From UBA7803 sp041686955 (lineage in GTDB: Bacteria > Pseudomonadota > Gammaproteobacteria > Pseudomonadales > Azotimanducaceae), in contig JAWLCV010000010.1 in the NCBI GenBank assembly GCA_041686955.1, forward strand, positions 15,122-79,121: DNA of 64,000 bases, read 5' to 3'. Below, in pieces: positions 28,533-37,125 of this stretch (position 1 is its first letter; every line of letters begins with the position of its first letter). A program made the translations under genes and the position numbers. The notes beneath the pieces were generated by a model. That model did not search any database, was not told the origin of the DNA, and worked only from the letters and a program-made list of their open reading frames with translations.

Positions 28533-29606
28533 TCAAGGAAACGACCGCCCCGGCGAGAGCACCTCCGCAAACCGGTTCGGTCGGCCCGCCAGCAGGTCCG
28601 CGGCGACGCGGCTCAGGGCCGGCGCCGTCTGCATGCCGGCGCCCCCCTGGCCCACCAGCCAGAAGAAGTCGCTCACCCCGGAGTCGTAGCCCACCGCGGG
28701 CAACCGGTCCGGCAGGAACGTGCGCAGCCCCGCCCAGGTCTGGCCGAGGCGCCGCACCTGCACCGTGGTGAGCTCCTGAAAACGATCGACGATCATGGCC
28801 AGGTCGAGCTCCTCGGGCCGGGCGTCACACGGCGCGCAGGGGCTCTCGTCGGCCAGGGAAACCATCAGCGACCCCCCCTCCGGTTTGAAATACAGCCCGC
28901 CCTGTACCCGGTGGATCAGCGGCCAGGCCGACGGATCCTCGTCGAGATCCAGCAGCAGGGCCGTGCGGCGGAGGGGCTGCAGGCCCAGGGGCCGCACCCC
29001 GGCCATCTCCGCCAGCTCGTCGCCCCAGGCTCCCGCCGCGTTCACCACCACGTCCGCCTCCAGAACCCGTTCGCCGAAGCCCACGCGCCAACTCCGCCCC
29101 GGACGCCGCTCCAGACGATCCACCCGCGCGTTGTTGATGACCTTGCCGCCTCCTTCCGCGAGCCGGCGGCGAAAGCCGTCCAGCAGCCCGTGGGCGTCCA
29201 GGGAGAGGGCGTTGGGGTCGATGACCGCCCGATGCACCCGCTCCGGGCGGAGGATGGGCACCTGGCGGAGCACCTCGGCCGCGGGAACCTCCCGCAGATC
29301 GGGACACAGCGGGCGCCAGGTCTCCACGAACGCATCCAGCTCTGCGACATGCGCCTCGTCGGCGATGGTGACGTCCCCCACCGGCTGCGCCCCGTGGCGC
29401 CGATGGTGATCCACGCTCTCCAGCGACAGCGCGTGCACCACCTCGTTCATGAAGGCCTCGATGTAGACGGCGGCGGAGCGGCCGGAGCTGTGGTAGCCGG
29501 GCTGCATCTCGGCCTCGAGCACCGTCACCTCGAAGTCCGCCGCCGCTTCCGCGGCGCAGGACAGTCCCGCGATGCCGCCGCCGACCACCGCCAGTCTGGG
29601 TTTCAT
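28533..29606 (-). CDS. FAD-dependent D-amino acid dehydrogenase (DauA/D-arginine dehydrogenase-like)
   Basis: A 357-residue DAO-family flavoprotein. The N-terminal VVGGGIAGLSCAAEAA dinucleotide loop is followed by QPGYHSSGRSAAVYIEAF, NAAGAWGDELAEMAGVRPLGLQP and TWAGLRTFLP...GQGGAGMQT. This block order closely matches Pseudomonas D-arginine dehydrogenase as I recall it. It would oxidise D-amino acids to 2-oxo acids in the inner membrane or cytoplasm. The substrate is inferred from family resemblance only. It diverges from the PNPOx-like gene. Confidence 0.8.
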   Translation of the reverse strand: MKPRLAVVGGGIAGLSCAAEAAADFEVTVLEAEMQPGYHSSGRSAAVYIEAFMNEVVHALSLESVDHHRRHGAQPVGDVTIADEAHVAELDAFVETWRPLCPDLREVPAAEVLRQVPILRPERVHRAVIDPNALSLDAHGLLDGFRRRLAEGGGKVINNARVDRLERRPGRSWRVGFGERVLEADVVVNAAGAWGDELAEMAGVRPLGLQPLRRTALLLDLDEDPSAWPLIHRVQGGLYFKPEGGSLMVSLADESPCAPCDARPEELDLAMIVDRFQELTTVQVRRLGQTWAGLRTFLPDRLPAVGYDSGVSDFFWLVGQGGAGMQTAPALSRVAADLLAGRPNRFAEVLSPGRSFP

Positions 29607-29739
29607 GCACGCTCCTCGAACCGAATCCTCTGTCCACTGTATCGGCGCGCCCGGTCCGGCGCGAGGGTCTGGCTTCATGGCTTCCCCGCGGCCGTCCAAT
29701 GCCGCAAGATGGCCGCTCCCGACTGCCGGAGAACCTGCC

Positions 29740-30288
29740 ATGGCGGAACAGTTCGACGCCCTTCGCGAGGATCACGTGACGTTCATCAACGCCCAGCACG
29801 TCTTCTTCGTGGGCTCCGCCGCCCCGGACGGCCGGGTGAACGTGTCGCCCAAGGGGCAGGACAGCCTCCGGGTGCTCTCGCCCAACGAGATTCTTTGGAT
29901 GAACCTCACCGGCAGCGGCAACGAGACCGCAGGTCACGTGCGGGCCTGCGACCGCATGACCCTCATGTGGTGCGCCTTCGAAGGACCGCCCCGGATCCTG
30001 CGGGCGTACGGCCGCGCCGACGTAGTGCATCCCCGGGACGACGCGTGGGCCCGCTGCGCCGAGATCCTCCCGCCGCCCCTGGGCGCGCGGCAGTACTTCG
30101 TCCTGCACGTCGATCTGGTTCAGACCTCCTGCGGCTACGCGGTCCCCAACTACCGCTACGAAGGGGAACGCAACGTCCTCACCCTGTGGGCCGAGAAGCG
30201 GGGAGCCGACGGCATCGAGCGGTACTGGTCCGAGAAGAACACCCGCACCATCGACGGCCTGCCCACTTTCGTGGCGGGCGAGGAGTGA
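29740..30288 (+). CDS. Pyridoxamine 5'-phosphate oxidase-like FMN-binding protein
   Basis: A 182-residue split-barrel protein. The N-terminal INAQHVFFVGSAAPDGRVNVSPKG segment (cited in part) and WMNLTGSGNETAGHV match the pyridoxamine 5'-phosphate oxidase-like superfamily, which binds FMN or F420 and acts on varied substrates. ATG 29740 has GGAG 8 bases upstream. A longer frame to the left overlaps the divergent dehydrogenase and is rejected. Its true substrate is unknown. Confidence 0.8.
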   Translation: MAEQFDALREDHVTFINAQHVFFVGSAAPDGRVNVSPKGQDSLRVLSPNEILWMNLTGSGNETAGHVRACDRMTLMWCAFEGPPRILRAYGRADVVHPRDDAWARCAEILPPPLGARQYFVLHVDLVQTSCGYAVPNYRYEGERNVLTLWAEKRGADGIERYWSEKNTRTIDGLPTFVAGEE

Positions 30289-30304
30289 GCGCGGCGCGGC
30301 GACC

Positions 30305-30943
30305 TCAACGGTCCCGCCGCCACCGTGATGCGGCCACGAAGCCCGTGGCCGCCGCCAGGCCGGCCAGCACCCACACCCCCACCGGGCCGGGCAGGTACTC
30401 CGCCCGATAGAAGGCGTCGCTGACGCCGGGGACGCCCCACAGGTCGCCGCTGCCCTCGCCGACGACGAGTTGTCCGCGCATCCCCTTCTCCATGTGCTGA
30501 GCCAGGTCGCAGTGGATCAGATAGGTGCGATGCGCCGCCGGCGCGATGAAGGTACCCGTCTCCTGCCCGCCGCCCATGGCCTCGATGTGGAACATGCCGG
30601 CCGGATACAGGTACTTCGGCAGGCCATGCACCATCCATTGATGGCGCACATCGTCCTCGTTGACGAAGGTGACCGTCACCCGGCTGCAGCGAGGCACCGC
30701 CACCTCGTGCCGGCTCATGCCGAACACGGCGCCGGGGACGTCCGCCGCGTAGCGCCGCCCGGCCCGGACCGTCAGCGCCACCTCTTCGCTGATGGCCCGG
30801 CACCCCCGGGGCAGGCGGTCGGTGTTCTCGTTCATCACCACCCCGCCGCCGGCGGTTCCGTGATGGTGATGGGAGCCGTCCATGGCCCCGCTCGGGGCGG
30901 CGAGCAGCAATCCCGGCAACAGCCAGCGCAGGGAACGGCGCAC
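30305..30943 (-). CDS. Membrane-anchored cupredoxin
   Basis: A 212-residue exported blue-copper protein. A signal peptide covers about residues 3-20, and an HHHH run sits at 25-28. The type 1 copper ligands are His101 (VRHQWMVH) and the perfect C-x4-H-x4-M motif C145-DLAQ-H150-MEKG-M155. The C-terminus is one transmembrane helix (about 187-205) followed by RWRRDR. It starts with GTG one base after the multicopper oxidase stop, as the third gene of a copper operon. It probably passes electrons to or from the oxidase at the membrane surface. Confidence 0.85.
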   Translation of the reverse strand: MRRSLRWLLPGLLLAAPSGAMDGSHHHHGTAGGGVVMNENTDRLPRGCRAISEEVALTVRAGRRYAADVPGAVFGMSRHEVAVPRCSRVTVTFVNEDDVRHQWMVHGLPKYLYPAGMFHIEAMGGGQETGTFIAPAAHRTYLIHCDLAQHMEKGMRGQLVVGEGSGDLWGVPGVSDAFYRAEYLPGPVGVWVLAGLAAATGFVAASRWRRDR

Positions 30944-30944
30944 C

Positions 30945-32621
30945 TCAGCGCCTCCAGACCCCGTTGGCCACCAGCGCGCCCAACGCCCCCAGCGACAGGC
31001 CGAGAACGGCCAGCCGGGTCAGCAACGCCCAGTCCGGCCCCGGGTCGCCGAACAGGCCCGGCGCGTAGCTCTCCCACACGGGGACCTCCTTGCGGTAATA
31101 GGCCTCGGTGAAGTAAGGCTCCCAGGACACTCCGCGGGTTCGCGGCCAACCGGCGTCGTCGAGATGGCCGCTGTCGACGATGGCGCTGATGTTGCCGCCC
31201 GGGCCTATGCCGTCGGTGGTGACGCCGCGGTTCTGGTGGTCGTGGTACAGCCAGATTCCCGGGCCGTAGCTGTTCAGCCCGTCATCGACGAACGCGAGCG
31301 CCAGATCCGCGCGCTGGGCCGTGGCGAGCCACACCACGTCGCGGGGCGCGCGGGCGGCTTCCGGCACCGCCACGCCGTCCTCGTGGGTCACGGTGAACTT
31401 GTGACCGTGGGTGTGCAGCGCGATCCCCTTGGACCCGCCGTTCACCACCCGCAGCTTCGCCCGGGTGTCCGGCCGGCTGTGCACCAGAGACTCACGGAAG
31501 GTGTAGGGGAACGACCGGCCGTTCAAGGTGAAGTAGTCGACGCTCGCGTCGGTGACGTCGTACTCGCGGTGCATGGCGCGGGTGATGAGGCGCGGGTCGT
31601 TGTGCGTCTGGATCCGCTCGCCCAGCTCACGGTCCAGGTCCAGGTAGTGCAGATCGTACTCGGCGTCGAATCGCTCCCGACTGGTGACGGAGCGCACGCG
31701 TACCTCGCCCGCGCCCAGGTTCAGCGTCTGCAGGTGGTTGTCGGGCCGGTTCTCCTCGATGACGAACAGCCCCTGCAGGCCCATCTGCACGTGCACGTGG
31801 GGCTGGACGTGGCAGTGATAGAACATGGTCCCGGCCTGGCGCGGCGTGAGCTCGTAGGTTCGCGCCTGTCCCGGCATCACCGGCATCTCGCTGGTGAGCG
31901 GCACACCGTCGTTGCCTTCCCCGGAGCTGTCGACGAATCCGTGATCCGCGCCGTGCAGGTGCAGGGTGTGGGGCATGTAGTGGGTGTTCTCGAGGGTGAT
32001 CCGCACCACATCGCCCTGCTCCACTCGGATGGCGGGAGACGGCAGCCGCAGCGCGTCGCGCGCCTCGTTGGACTCGAAGTTCTCCACCGCCATGCCCACC
32101 AGCTTGGGGGCGAACACCCACAGTCCCGGCGTCACCCCCGGCGCGATGGGGTAACGGGTGACCGGCTGGTCGGAAACCGGTGAGCCGCCGTTCAGCTCCG
32201 CCACTTCGAGGCGGATGTGGATCTCGTCCGGGTCGCCGTCGCCATCGAGGTCGGCCCCCTTCTCCACCGCATCGGCCGTCAGCCCGCTGCGCGCCAGGGT
32301 CTCCGCGCTCACCCGGTTGGTGCCCCGCACCACCGCCGCGATCAGGTACGGGTCGTCGGCCATGCAGCCGGGGGACGCCGCGATGCTCACGCCCTCGATT
32401 TCCGCGGCCGCGCGGCGCCCGGCCACGTCCTCCGGACAGAACGGTTCCGCCTGCGAGGCGGGCGCGGCGGCCGACGCAGGCAGCGGCCGGTACTCGGCCG
32501 CGCCGAACCAGCGGGTGAGCTGCAACCGCAGGCCCTGGGGATACCACTGGGGCGGGAACGCGAGCAGGGCCACCACCGCCACGGCCACCCAGGTCCACCG
32601 GCCACGTTCGCGCACGGCCAT
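30945..32621 (-). CDS. Membrane-anchored multicopper oxidase with type 1 site in first domain
   Basis: A 558-residue periplasmic enzyme. It has an N-terminal hydrophobic helix (about 10-23) and a C-terminal one (about 531-552). A DxDxDGD calcium-loop-like stretch sits near 124-133. Domain 1 carries H218-x2-H221-x-H223 and H269-C270-H271-x3-H275-x4-M280. Domain 2 carries H403-x-H405 and H460-D-H462. This gives eight histidines for a trinuclear cluster and one type 1 site, in the first domain only. Its ATG overlaps the upstream stop (ATGA). Likely a phenol, metal or amine-type oxidase or a nitrite-reductase relative; the substrate is unknown. Confidence 0.85.
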   Translation of the reverse strand: MAVRERGRWTWVAVAVVALLAFPPQWYPQGLRLQLTRWFGAAEYRPLPASAAAPASQAEPFCPEDVAGRRAAAEIEGVSIAASPGCMADDPYLIAAVVRGTNRVSAETLARSGLTADAVEKGADLDGDGDPDEIHIRLEVAELNGGSPVSDQPVTRYPIAPGVTPGLWVFAPKLVGMAVENFESNEARDALRLPSPAIRVEQGDVVRITLENTHYMPHTLHLHGADHGFVDSSGEGNDGVPLTSEMPVMPGQARTYELTPRQAGTMFYHCHVQPHVHVQMGLQGLFVIEENRPDNHLQTLNLGAGEVRVRSVTSRERFDAEYDLHYLDLDRELGERIQTHNDPRLITRAMHREYDVTDASVDYFTLNGRSFPYTFRESLVHSRPDTRAKLRVVNGGSKGIALHTHGHKFTVTHEDGVAVPEAARAPRDVVWLATAQRADLALAFVDDGLNSYGPGIWLYHDHQNRGVTTDGIGPGGNISAIVDSGHLDDAGWPRTRGVSWEPYFTEAYYRKEVPVWESYAPGLFGDPGPDWALLTRLAVLGLSLGALGALVANGVWRR

Positions 32622-33226
32622 CAGGCGGAGACCCGGCCCGGGCCGCCGCTCCGCTCGCGCAGCATCAGAACCGCCAGCGCGGCACCGGCGGCCGCCACCC
32701 CCAGCCCGGCCAGCACCCAGGGCCAGGGGAATGCGGCCAGCCCGACGGCGAAGGGGAAGACGCTGGTATAAGTCTTGGCCTTGCTCGGGTGGCCGGCGGT
32801 GACGATGCCGATGTACTCGCCCGGTTCCGTGAAGCGGTGGGTCACCTGCAGCCTGGCGGAGGGCTCCACCGTTGGGGGCCGGTAGAAGACCGTGTGCAGC
32901 TCCAAGTCCACGGCCGCCAGGTCTTCGAGCCGCACGAACCGGCCGAGCCCCGTGGGATCCCGGATGATGCGGAAATCCACGGGCACCTCCTTCAGGCTCT
33001 CGTGCAGGTAGTCCAGCACGAACACGGTCTCCCCCAGGTCCGGAAGATCCTCGCAGAATTCCTCGTCGCCGCGGCTCTCCGGCTGATAGGCGGTGAAATG
33101 CGCCTGGTAGAAACCGATGGTCATCACGCACCGGTCGTTGGCGAGCATGACTCCGCCCCCTGCCAGGGCCTGCACCCCCAGCAGCTGACCGAGCAGCACG
33201 ACCACGCTCACGAGTCGGCGATTCAT
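32621..33226 (-). CDS. Exported C-terminally anchored protein of copper operon, unknown function
   Basis: A 201-residue protein with a signal peptide (about residues 4-22) and a single C-terminal transmembrane helix (about 168-190) followed by basic residues. The exterior domain includes LANDRCVMTIGFYQAHFTAYQP and EFCEDLPDLGETVFVLDYLHE, so two cysteines could form a disulfide. It ends with a beta-rich stretch (FTEPGEYIGIVTAGH) like those of periplasmic copper-binding or FixH-type proteins. It is the first gene of the operon, coupled to the oxidase by a 4-base overlap. I do not recognise the family. Confidence 0.65.
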   Translation of the reverse strand: MNRRLVSVVVLLGQLLGVQALAGGGVMLANDRCVMTIGFYQAHFTAYQPESRGDEEFCEDLPDLGETVFVLDYLHESLKEVPVDFRIIRDPTGLGRFVRLEDLAAVDLELHTVFYRPPTVEPSARLQVTHRFTEPGEYIGIVTAGHPSKAKTYTSVFPFAVGLAAFPWPWVLAGLGVAAAGAALAVLMLRERSGGPGRVSA

Positions 33227-33296
33227 CGGCAGCGTTACCTGCTCACCCTTCCTCCCCGTATCATGACAGATCGCTCGAAGAGGAAGGAACGGGATC

Positions 33297-34031
33297 ATGG
33301 AACTGGTGCAACGAGAGGATCGCGACGGTCTGGCGGTGCTGACGCTGAACCGGCCGGAGGTGCTCAACGCCCTGAGCCCCCGGCTCTTCGTGGAGCTGCG
33401 CGCTCACGTCGACGCGCTGGCGCGGCAGACCGAGGAGGTGGGTTGCGTGATCCTCTGCGGGCGCGGCCGATCCTTCTCCGCCGGCAACGACCTCAAAGCC
33501 ATCCAGGCCGGCGAGACCGCGCCGAGCCGCCATTTTCAGGCACAGACGCTGGATGCCATCGAGAGCCTGCCCCAGCCGGTGATCGCCGCCGTGCACGGCC
33601 ACTGCTACACGGGGGCCCTGGAGCTGGCGCTCGCCTGCGACCTGATGGTGGTGGCCAGCAACGCGCGGATCGCCGACACCCACGGCAAGTGGGGCATGTC
33701 CCCCACCTGGGGCATGAGTCAGCGACTGCCGAGACGGGTGGGCCTGCTGGCCGCCAAGGAGATGATGTTCAGCGGCCGGGTCGTCTCCGGCGAGGAGGCG
33801 GTGGCCATGGGGCTGGCCAACCGGGCCGTACCGGAGGATCAGCTTCTGAGCGCCGCCGAAGCGATGGCCCGGAGCTTCCTCGAGAACTCCTGGTTCACGC
33901 TGCGGGCCGACAAGATGCTGGTGAACCGTGGCCTCGACTACACCCTGCGCGAGGGGCTCGAGTTCGAACGCACCCACAGCCCGGGCCGCGGGCCGGACGT
34001 GGCGGAACGCCTGGCCCGCTTCGGCGGCTGA
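33297..34031 (+). CDS. Enoyl-CoA hydratase/isomerase family protein
   Basis: A 244-residue crotonase. Family features are TLNRPEVLNALSP, GRSFSAGNDLKAI (first oxyanion hole), AAVHGHCYTGALELALACDL and MSPTWGMSQRLPRRVG. The catalytic glutamates of true hydratases are not clearly present, because GHCYTG and MSPTWG occupy those regions, so it may be an isomerase or hydrolase relative. It reads away from the copper operon with 70 bases between the start codons. Confidence 0.85.
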   Translation: MELVQREDRDGLAVLTLNRPEVLNALSPRLFVELRAHVDALARQTEEVGCVILCGRGRSFSAGNDLKAIQAGETAPSRHFQAQTLDAIESLPQPVIAAVHGHCYTGALELALACDLMVVASNARIADTHGKWGMSPTWGMSQRLPRRVGLLAAKEMMFSGRVVSGEEAVAMGLANRAVPEDQLLSAAEAMARSFLENSWFTLRADKMLVNRGLDYTLREGLEFERTHSPGRGPDVAERLARFGG

Positions 34032-34035
34032 TCCC

Positions 34036-34341
34036 TCAGGCGGCGGTGGCCGCGACGGGCGGCAGGGAGAGCCTCAGGGCGACGCCGGCACGGCGCAAGC
34101 CGGCCAGATACTCCGCATCGTGGATGGGGTCCAGCCACGGTGCGGGGGTGGCGGTGTCGCTGCGCACGATGTGCAGCCCGTGCTGATGGACGAGATCCGC
34201 GGCCAGCCGCTCTGCGGCATCGAGGCTGCGCCCGTACGCCAGCACGGTGCAGTAGCCGCACGTCTCCTCCTGGCGACGCCGCACCACGTAGATGAACAGG
34301 TAGCAGGGCAGCGCCGAGCGCAGGCAAACCGGTCGTTCCAT
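34036..34341 (-). CDS. Small conserved-looking hypothetical protein
   Basis: A 101-residue protein with YLFIYVVRRRQEETCGYCTVLAYG (cited in parts) followed by an SLDAAERLAADLVHQHGLHIV helix. The N-terminal beta-strand and the ordered amphipathic pattern suggest a small alpha/beta domain with a CGYC pair. ATG 34341 is used because GGAGG lies 5 bases upstream; the next start upstream (34356) lacks one. The family is not recognised. Confidence 0.55.
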   Translation of the reverse strand: MERPVCLRSALPCYLFIYVVRRRQEETCGYCTVLAYGRSLDAAERLAADLVHQHGLHIVRSDTATPAPWLDPIHDAEYLAGLRRAGVALRLSLPPVAATAA

Positions 34342-34504
34342 CTCGTCCTCCGCCATGAGGCGCCCGCTGGGGTGCGCCTTTCCGGGTCGTCCGGCTCCGT
34401 TTTGCACCGGATCGGTGCGCCTCGGGGCCGTCTACGGCGGCCGCAGGCCGCGTCGGCGGATGCCAGGCAAACGCCGTGCCACGAACGGGCAACGGCGGTG
34501 AGGG

Positions 34505-35170
34505 CTACGGCGACCGGTCGACGAACGCCCGGACGTGATCGGCGACTTCCTGAAACACCGGCCGCGGATCCCGGCGCCGGGACTTACGGACCCGGTAACC
34601 GTGATCGGCGTCGTCGAGCCACTGCAGCTCGGCCCGGGGGCCCAGCGCCGCCACGACCCGGCTGAGCAGGTCCGGGTCGGCCAGGGCGTCCCGGGTGCCC
34701 GAGACGAACAGCTCAGGCACCTTCACCCGGGACAAATGCTCCGCCCGCCCGGTGCCGGGACGCCCGGCCGGGTGCAGCGGAAAGCAGAGGCAAACGAGCC
34801 CGCGGCAATCCACGGCCTGCTCTGCCACGGCGTGGGAGGCCATTCGGCCGCCGAAGCTGTGGCCGCCGACGAACAGCGGCAGATCCGGCAGGCGCTGTGC
34901 CGCTACCTGGGCCGCGCGCGCCACGGCCGCGACCGCCACGGCGGGCGGGTCCACCCGGCGCCGGCCGGTCTCCATGAAGGGAAAGTTGAACCTGAAGCTG
35001 GCCACGCCCGTCTCGGCCAGCGCCTCGCTGATGCCGATCAGGTTGGCGTGGCGGTAGCCCGCTCCCGCGCCGTGAGCCAGCACCAGCAGGGCCGTGGGCG
35101 CCGCCGGCAGGGCGAGCTCGGCGGAGAGCGGCCCCGCCGCGACGTCTACCTGCAGCGCTTCGACCTGCAC
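34505..35170 (-). CDS. Alpha/beta hydrolase (KANL3/Tex30-like small hydrolase)
   Basis: A 221-residue single-domain alpha/beta hydrolase. LAHGAGAGYRHANLIGISEALA is the oxyanion-loop region, FVGGHSFGGRMASHA carries the nucleophile Ser (GHSFGG), SGTRDALAD carries the acid and DADHGYR the catalytic His. The GAGAG start motif is typical of this small-hydrolase group. The start is GTG 35170. It lies 19 bases after the ClpP-like gene on the same strand. The substrate is unknown. Confidence 0.82.
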   Translation of the reverse strand: MQVEALQVDVAAGPLSAELALPAAPTALLVLAHGAGAGYRHANLIGISEALAETGVASFRFNFPFMETGRRRVDPPAVAVAAVARAAQVAAQRLPDLPLFVGGHSFGGRMASHAVAEQAVDCRGLVCLCFPLHPAGRPGTGRAEHLSRVKVPELFVSGTRDALADPDLLSRVVAALGPRAELQWLDDADHGYRVRKSRRRDPRPVFQEVADHVRAFVDRSP

Positions 35171-35189
35171 GGCGGGCGCGAGGGGGAAA

Positions 35190-35780
35190 TCACATGAGCT
35201 CGTTCATGCTGCGGATGATGCGGCCGACGATGCCGTAGTCCACCGACTCCTCGGGGCTCATCCAGAAGTCCCGGTCGGTGTCGCGCTCGACCCGCTCGAG
35301 GGGCTGACCGGTGCGTTCGGCGATGATGCGGTTGATGCGCTGCCGGGTCTTGACGATCTCCCGGGCGTGGATCTCCACGTCCGCGGCGGTGCCGCCGATG
35401 CCCCCGGCCGGCTGATGAATCAGGAACCGCGTGTTGGGCAGGCAGTAGCGGTTCTCCCGCTCCGCCGCCAGATAGATGTGGGTGGCGATGCTGCCCACCC
35501 AGCCGGTACCCACCATGCGCACCACCGGCTTGATGAACTGGATCATGTCGTAGATGGTGTCCCCCGACTCGACGTGGCCGCCGGGCGAGCCGATGTAGAT
35601 CGTTATGGGGTCGTCCGATGCGTAGGCTAGCGCCAGCAGCTTCTCGGCGGTGCGGCGGGCGACGTCGATGTCGATCTCGCCGAACAGCGTGAGCGTCCGT
35701 CGCTCGAACAGCGTCCGCTCGAGGAATTGAGACTGCCGGACCGCTTCCACCGCTTCCTCCGGGCCGTTCTGGATGTTCAT
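35190..35780 (-). CDS. ClpP-like serine protease
   Basis: A 196-residue ClpP-family serine peptidase. Catalytic residues are visible as Ser97 in GWVGSIATHI, His122 in RFLIHQPAGG and Asp171 in ERDTDRDFW; these numbers coincide with E. coli mature ClpP. IYIGSPGGHVESG is the substrate-binding/oxyanion loop. The nucleophile region GWVGSIA differs from the canonical GQAASM, so this is a divergent paralogue, perhaps acting alone or with another chaperone. No clpX or clpA is next to it. ATG 35780 is supported by the alignment. Confidence 0.85.
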   Translation of the reverse strand: MNIQNGPEEAVEAVRQSQFLERTLFERRTLTLFGEIDIDVARRTAEKLLALAYASDDPITIYIGSPGGHVESGDTIYDMIQFIKPVVRMVGTGWVGSIATHIYLAAERENRYCLPNTRFLIHQPAGGIGGTAADVEIHAREIVKTRQRINRIIAERTGQPLERVERDTDRDFWMSPEESVDYGIVGRIIRSMNELM

Positions 35781-35892
35781 GCCGTCGCTCCACTGTCGCG
35801 AGGCGCGCCCTCGCGCGAGGCGCCTCGTTGAGGTTAATCTGAAGGCCGCACATCTTACCTTGGAACACCGACATGCTGCATGGGGGGAGATC

Positions 35893-36819
35893 ATGCCGTT
35901 AGCACCCGAAATCCAGGCTCTGCTCGCCGAACTGGCCGCACAGGAAGGCCCGGCCATTCATCAACTTTCACCGGCCGAGGGCCGTGAGATGTACCGGCTC
36001 ATGCGCCCCGCTAACCCGGAGATTCCGGTGGCCGCGGTGGAGGACCGCCGCATAGCCGGACCGGCGGGGGACATTCCGCTGCGCATCTACACCCCGGAAG
36101 GCCCCGGGCCGTTTCCGGTGTACGTCAATTTTCACGGCGGAGGCTGGGTGATCGGCGACCTGGATACCGCCGATGCGGCCTGCCGGGACATCTGCCGCAC
36201 CGCCGGCTGCGTGGTGGTGTCCGTGGACTACCGGCTCGCGCCGGAGCACGTCTACCCTGCAGCGGTGGATGACTGCTGCGCAGCCACGGCCTGGGTGGCG
36301 GAGCACATGGACGAGCTGAACGGCAACGGCCGGCTGGCCGTGGGCGGCGAGAGCGCCGGCGGTAACCTGGCGGCGGTGGTGTGTCAGTGGGCCCGGGACA
36401 ACGCCGGCCCCGAGATCCACTACCAGATGCTGCTGTATCCGGTGACCGACTGCCACTTCGAATGGGACTCCTACCGCGAGAACGGGCAGGGCTACCTGCT
36501 GGAGCTCGAGACCATGCGCTGGTTCTGGGACCACTACTGCCCGGAACCCTCCCAGCGTCAGCAGCCCCAGGCGTCACCGCTGCGGGCCGGCAATCTCGCT
36601 GGTCTGCCGCCGGCGCTGGTGATCACCGCGGAGTTCGACCCGTTGCGCGATGAAGGCGAGGCCTACGCCGCAGCGCTGCGTGCCGCCGGAACGCCCACGG
36701 AAGCGGTGCGGTTCGACGGCCTGATCCACGATTTCATGGCGACGGCCCAGGTGTTCCAGGCCAGCCGGCATGGCTTCGAGCACGCCTGCCGCGCGCTGCG
36801 CCAGGCGCTGACGTCCTGA
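35893..36819 (+). CDS. Alpha/beta hydrolase, hormone-sensitive lipase family
   Basis: A 308-residue esterase of the HSL family. The HGGGW motif, which builds the oxyanion hole, is followed by YRLAPEHVYP, the GESAGG nucleophile elbow, DPLRDEG with the catalytic Asp and LIHDF with the catalytic His. GGGGGGAGA stands just before ATG 35893. Promoter sequence for it and the divergent clpP-like gene must lie in 35781-35892, where I see no strong consensus. Confidence 0.88.
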   Translation: MPLAPEIQALLAELAAQEGPAIHQLSPAEGREMYRLMRPANPEIPVAAVEDRRIAGPAGDIPLRIYTPEGPGPFPVYVNFHGGGWVIGDLDTADAACRDICRTAGCVVVSVDYRLAPEHVYPAAVDDCCAATAWVAEHMDELNGNGRLAVGGESAGGNLAAVVCQWARDNAGPEIHYQMLLYPVTDCHFEWDSYRENGQGYLLELETMRWFWDHYCPEPSQRQQPQASPLRAGNLAGLPPALVITAEFDPLRDEGEAYAAALRAAGTPTEAVRFDGLIHDFMATAQVFQASRHGFEHACRALRQALTS

Positions 36820-36833
36820 TTGGGGAGGTGCGT

Positions 36834-37118
36834 GTGCTCTATCTGCTGCTCTGTGAGGACAAGCCGGACAGTCAGGCGCTGCGGCTGGCGACCCGGGAGG
36901 CCCACCTGGCCTACGTCACCGATCACGGTGAGGGGGTTCGCCTGGCCGGGCCCCTGCTCAGCGACGACGGGGATCGGATGGTAGGCTCGCTGTTCATCCT
37001 CGAGGCGGACGACGCCGAGGCCGTGCGCGCGTTCCACCGGGAGGATCCCTACACCCGGGCCGAGCTCTGGCAGAGGGTCCTCATCCGCCCGTTCCGCCAG
37101 GTGCTGCCGCGCGCCTGA
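36834..37118 (+). CDS. YciI-like domain protein
   Basis: A 94-residue single-domain protein of the YciI/EthD-like superfamily. It begins LYLLLCEDKPDSQALRL and contains REAHLAYV, GPLLSDDGDRMVGSLFILEADDAEAVRAF and a final helix, all in the usual order. Small YciI proteins are dimeric and of unclear function. GTG 36834 is preferred over GTG 36828 because GGGGAGG then lies at proper spacing and the sequence begins as in related YciI proteins. It follows the lipase gene by 14 bases. Confidence 0.8.
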   Translation: MLYLLLCEDKPDSQALRLATREAHLAYVTDHGEGVRLAGPLLSDDGDRMVGSLFILEADDAEAVRAFHREDPYTRAELWQRVLIRPFRQVLPRA

Positions 37119-37125
37119 CCCGCCG

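Noticed and set aside
34358..34379. AGGCGC/GCGCCT hairpin as terminator
   Set aside because: Only 6 bp with a 10-base loop and no U-tract; it lies upstream of a gene rather than after one.
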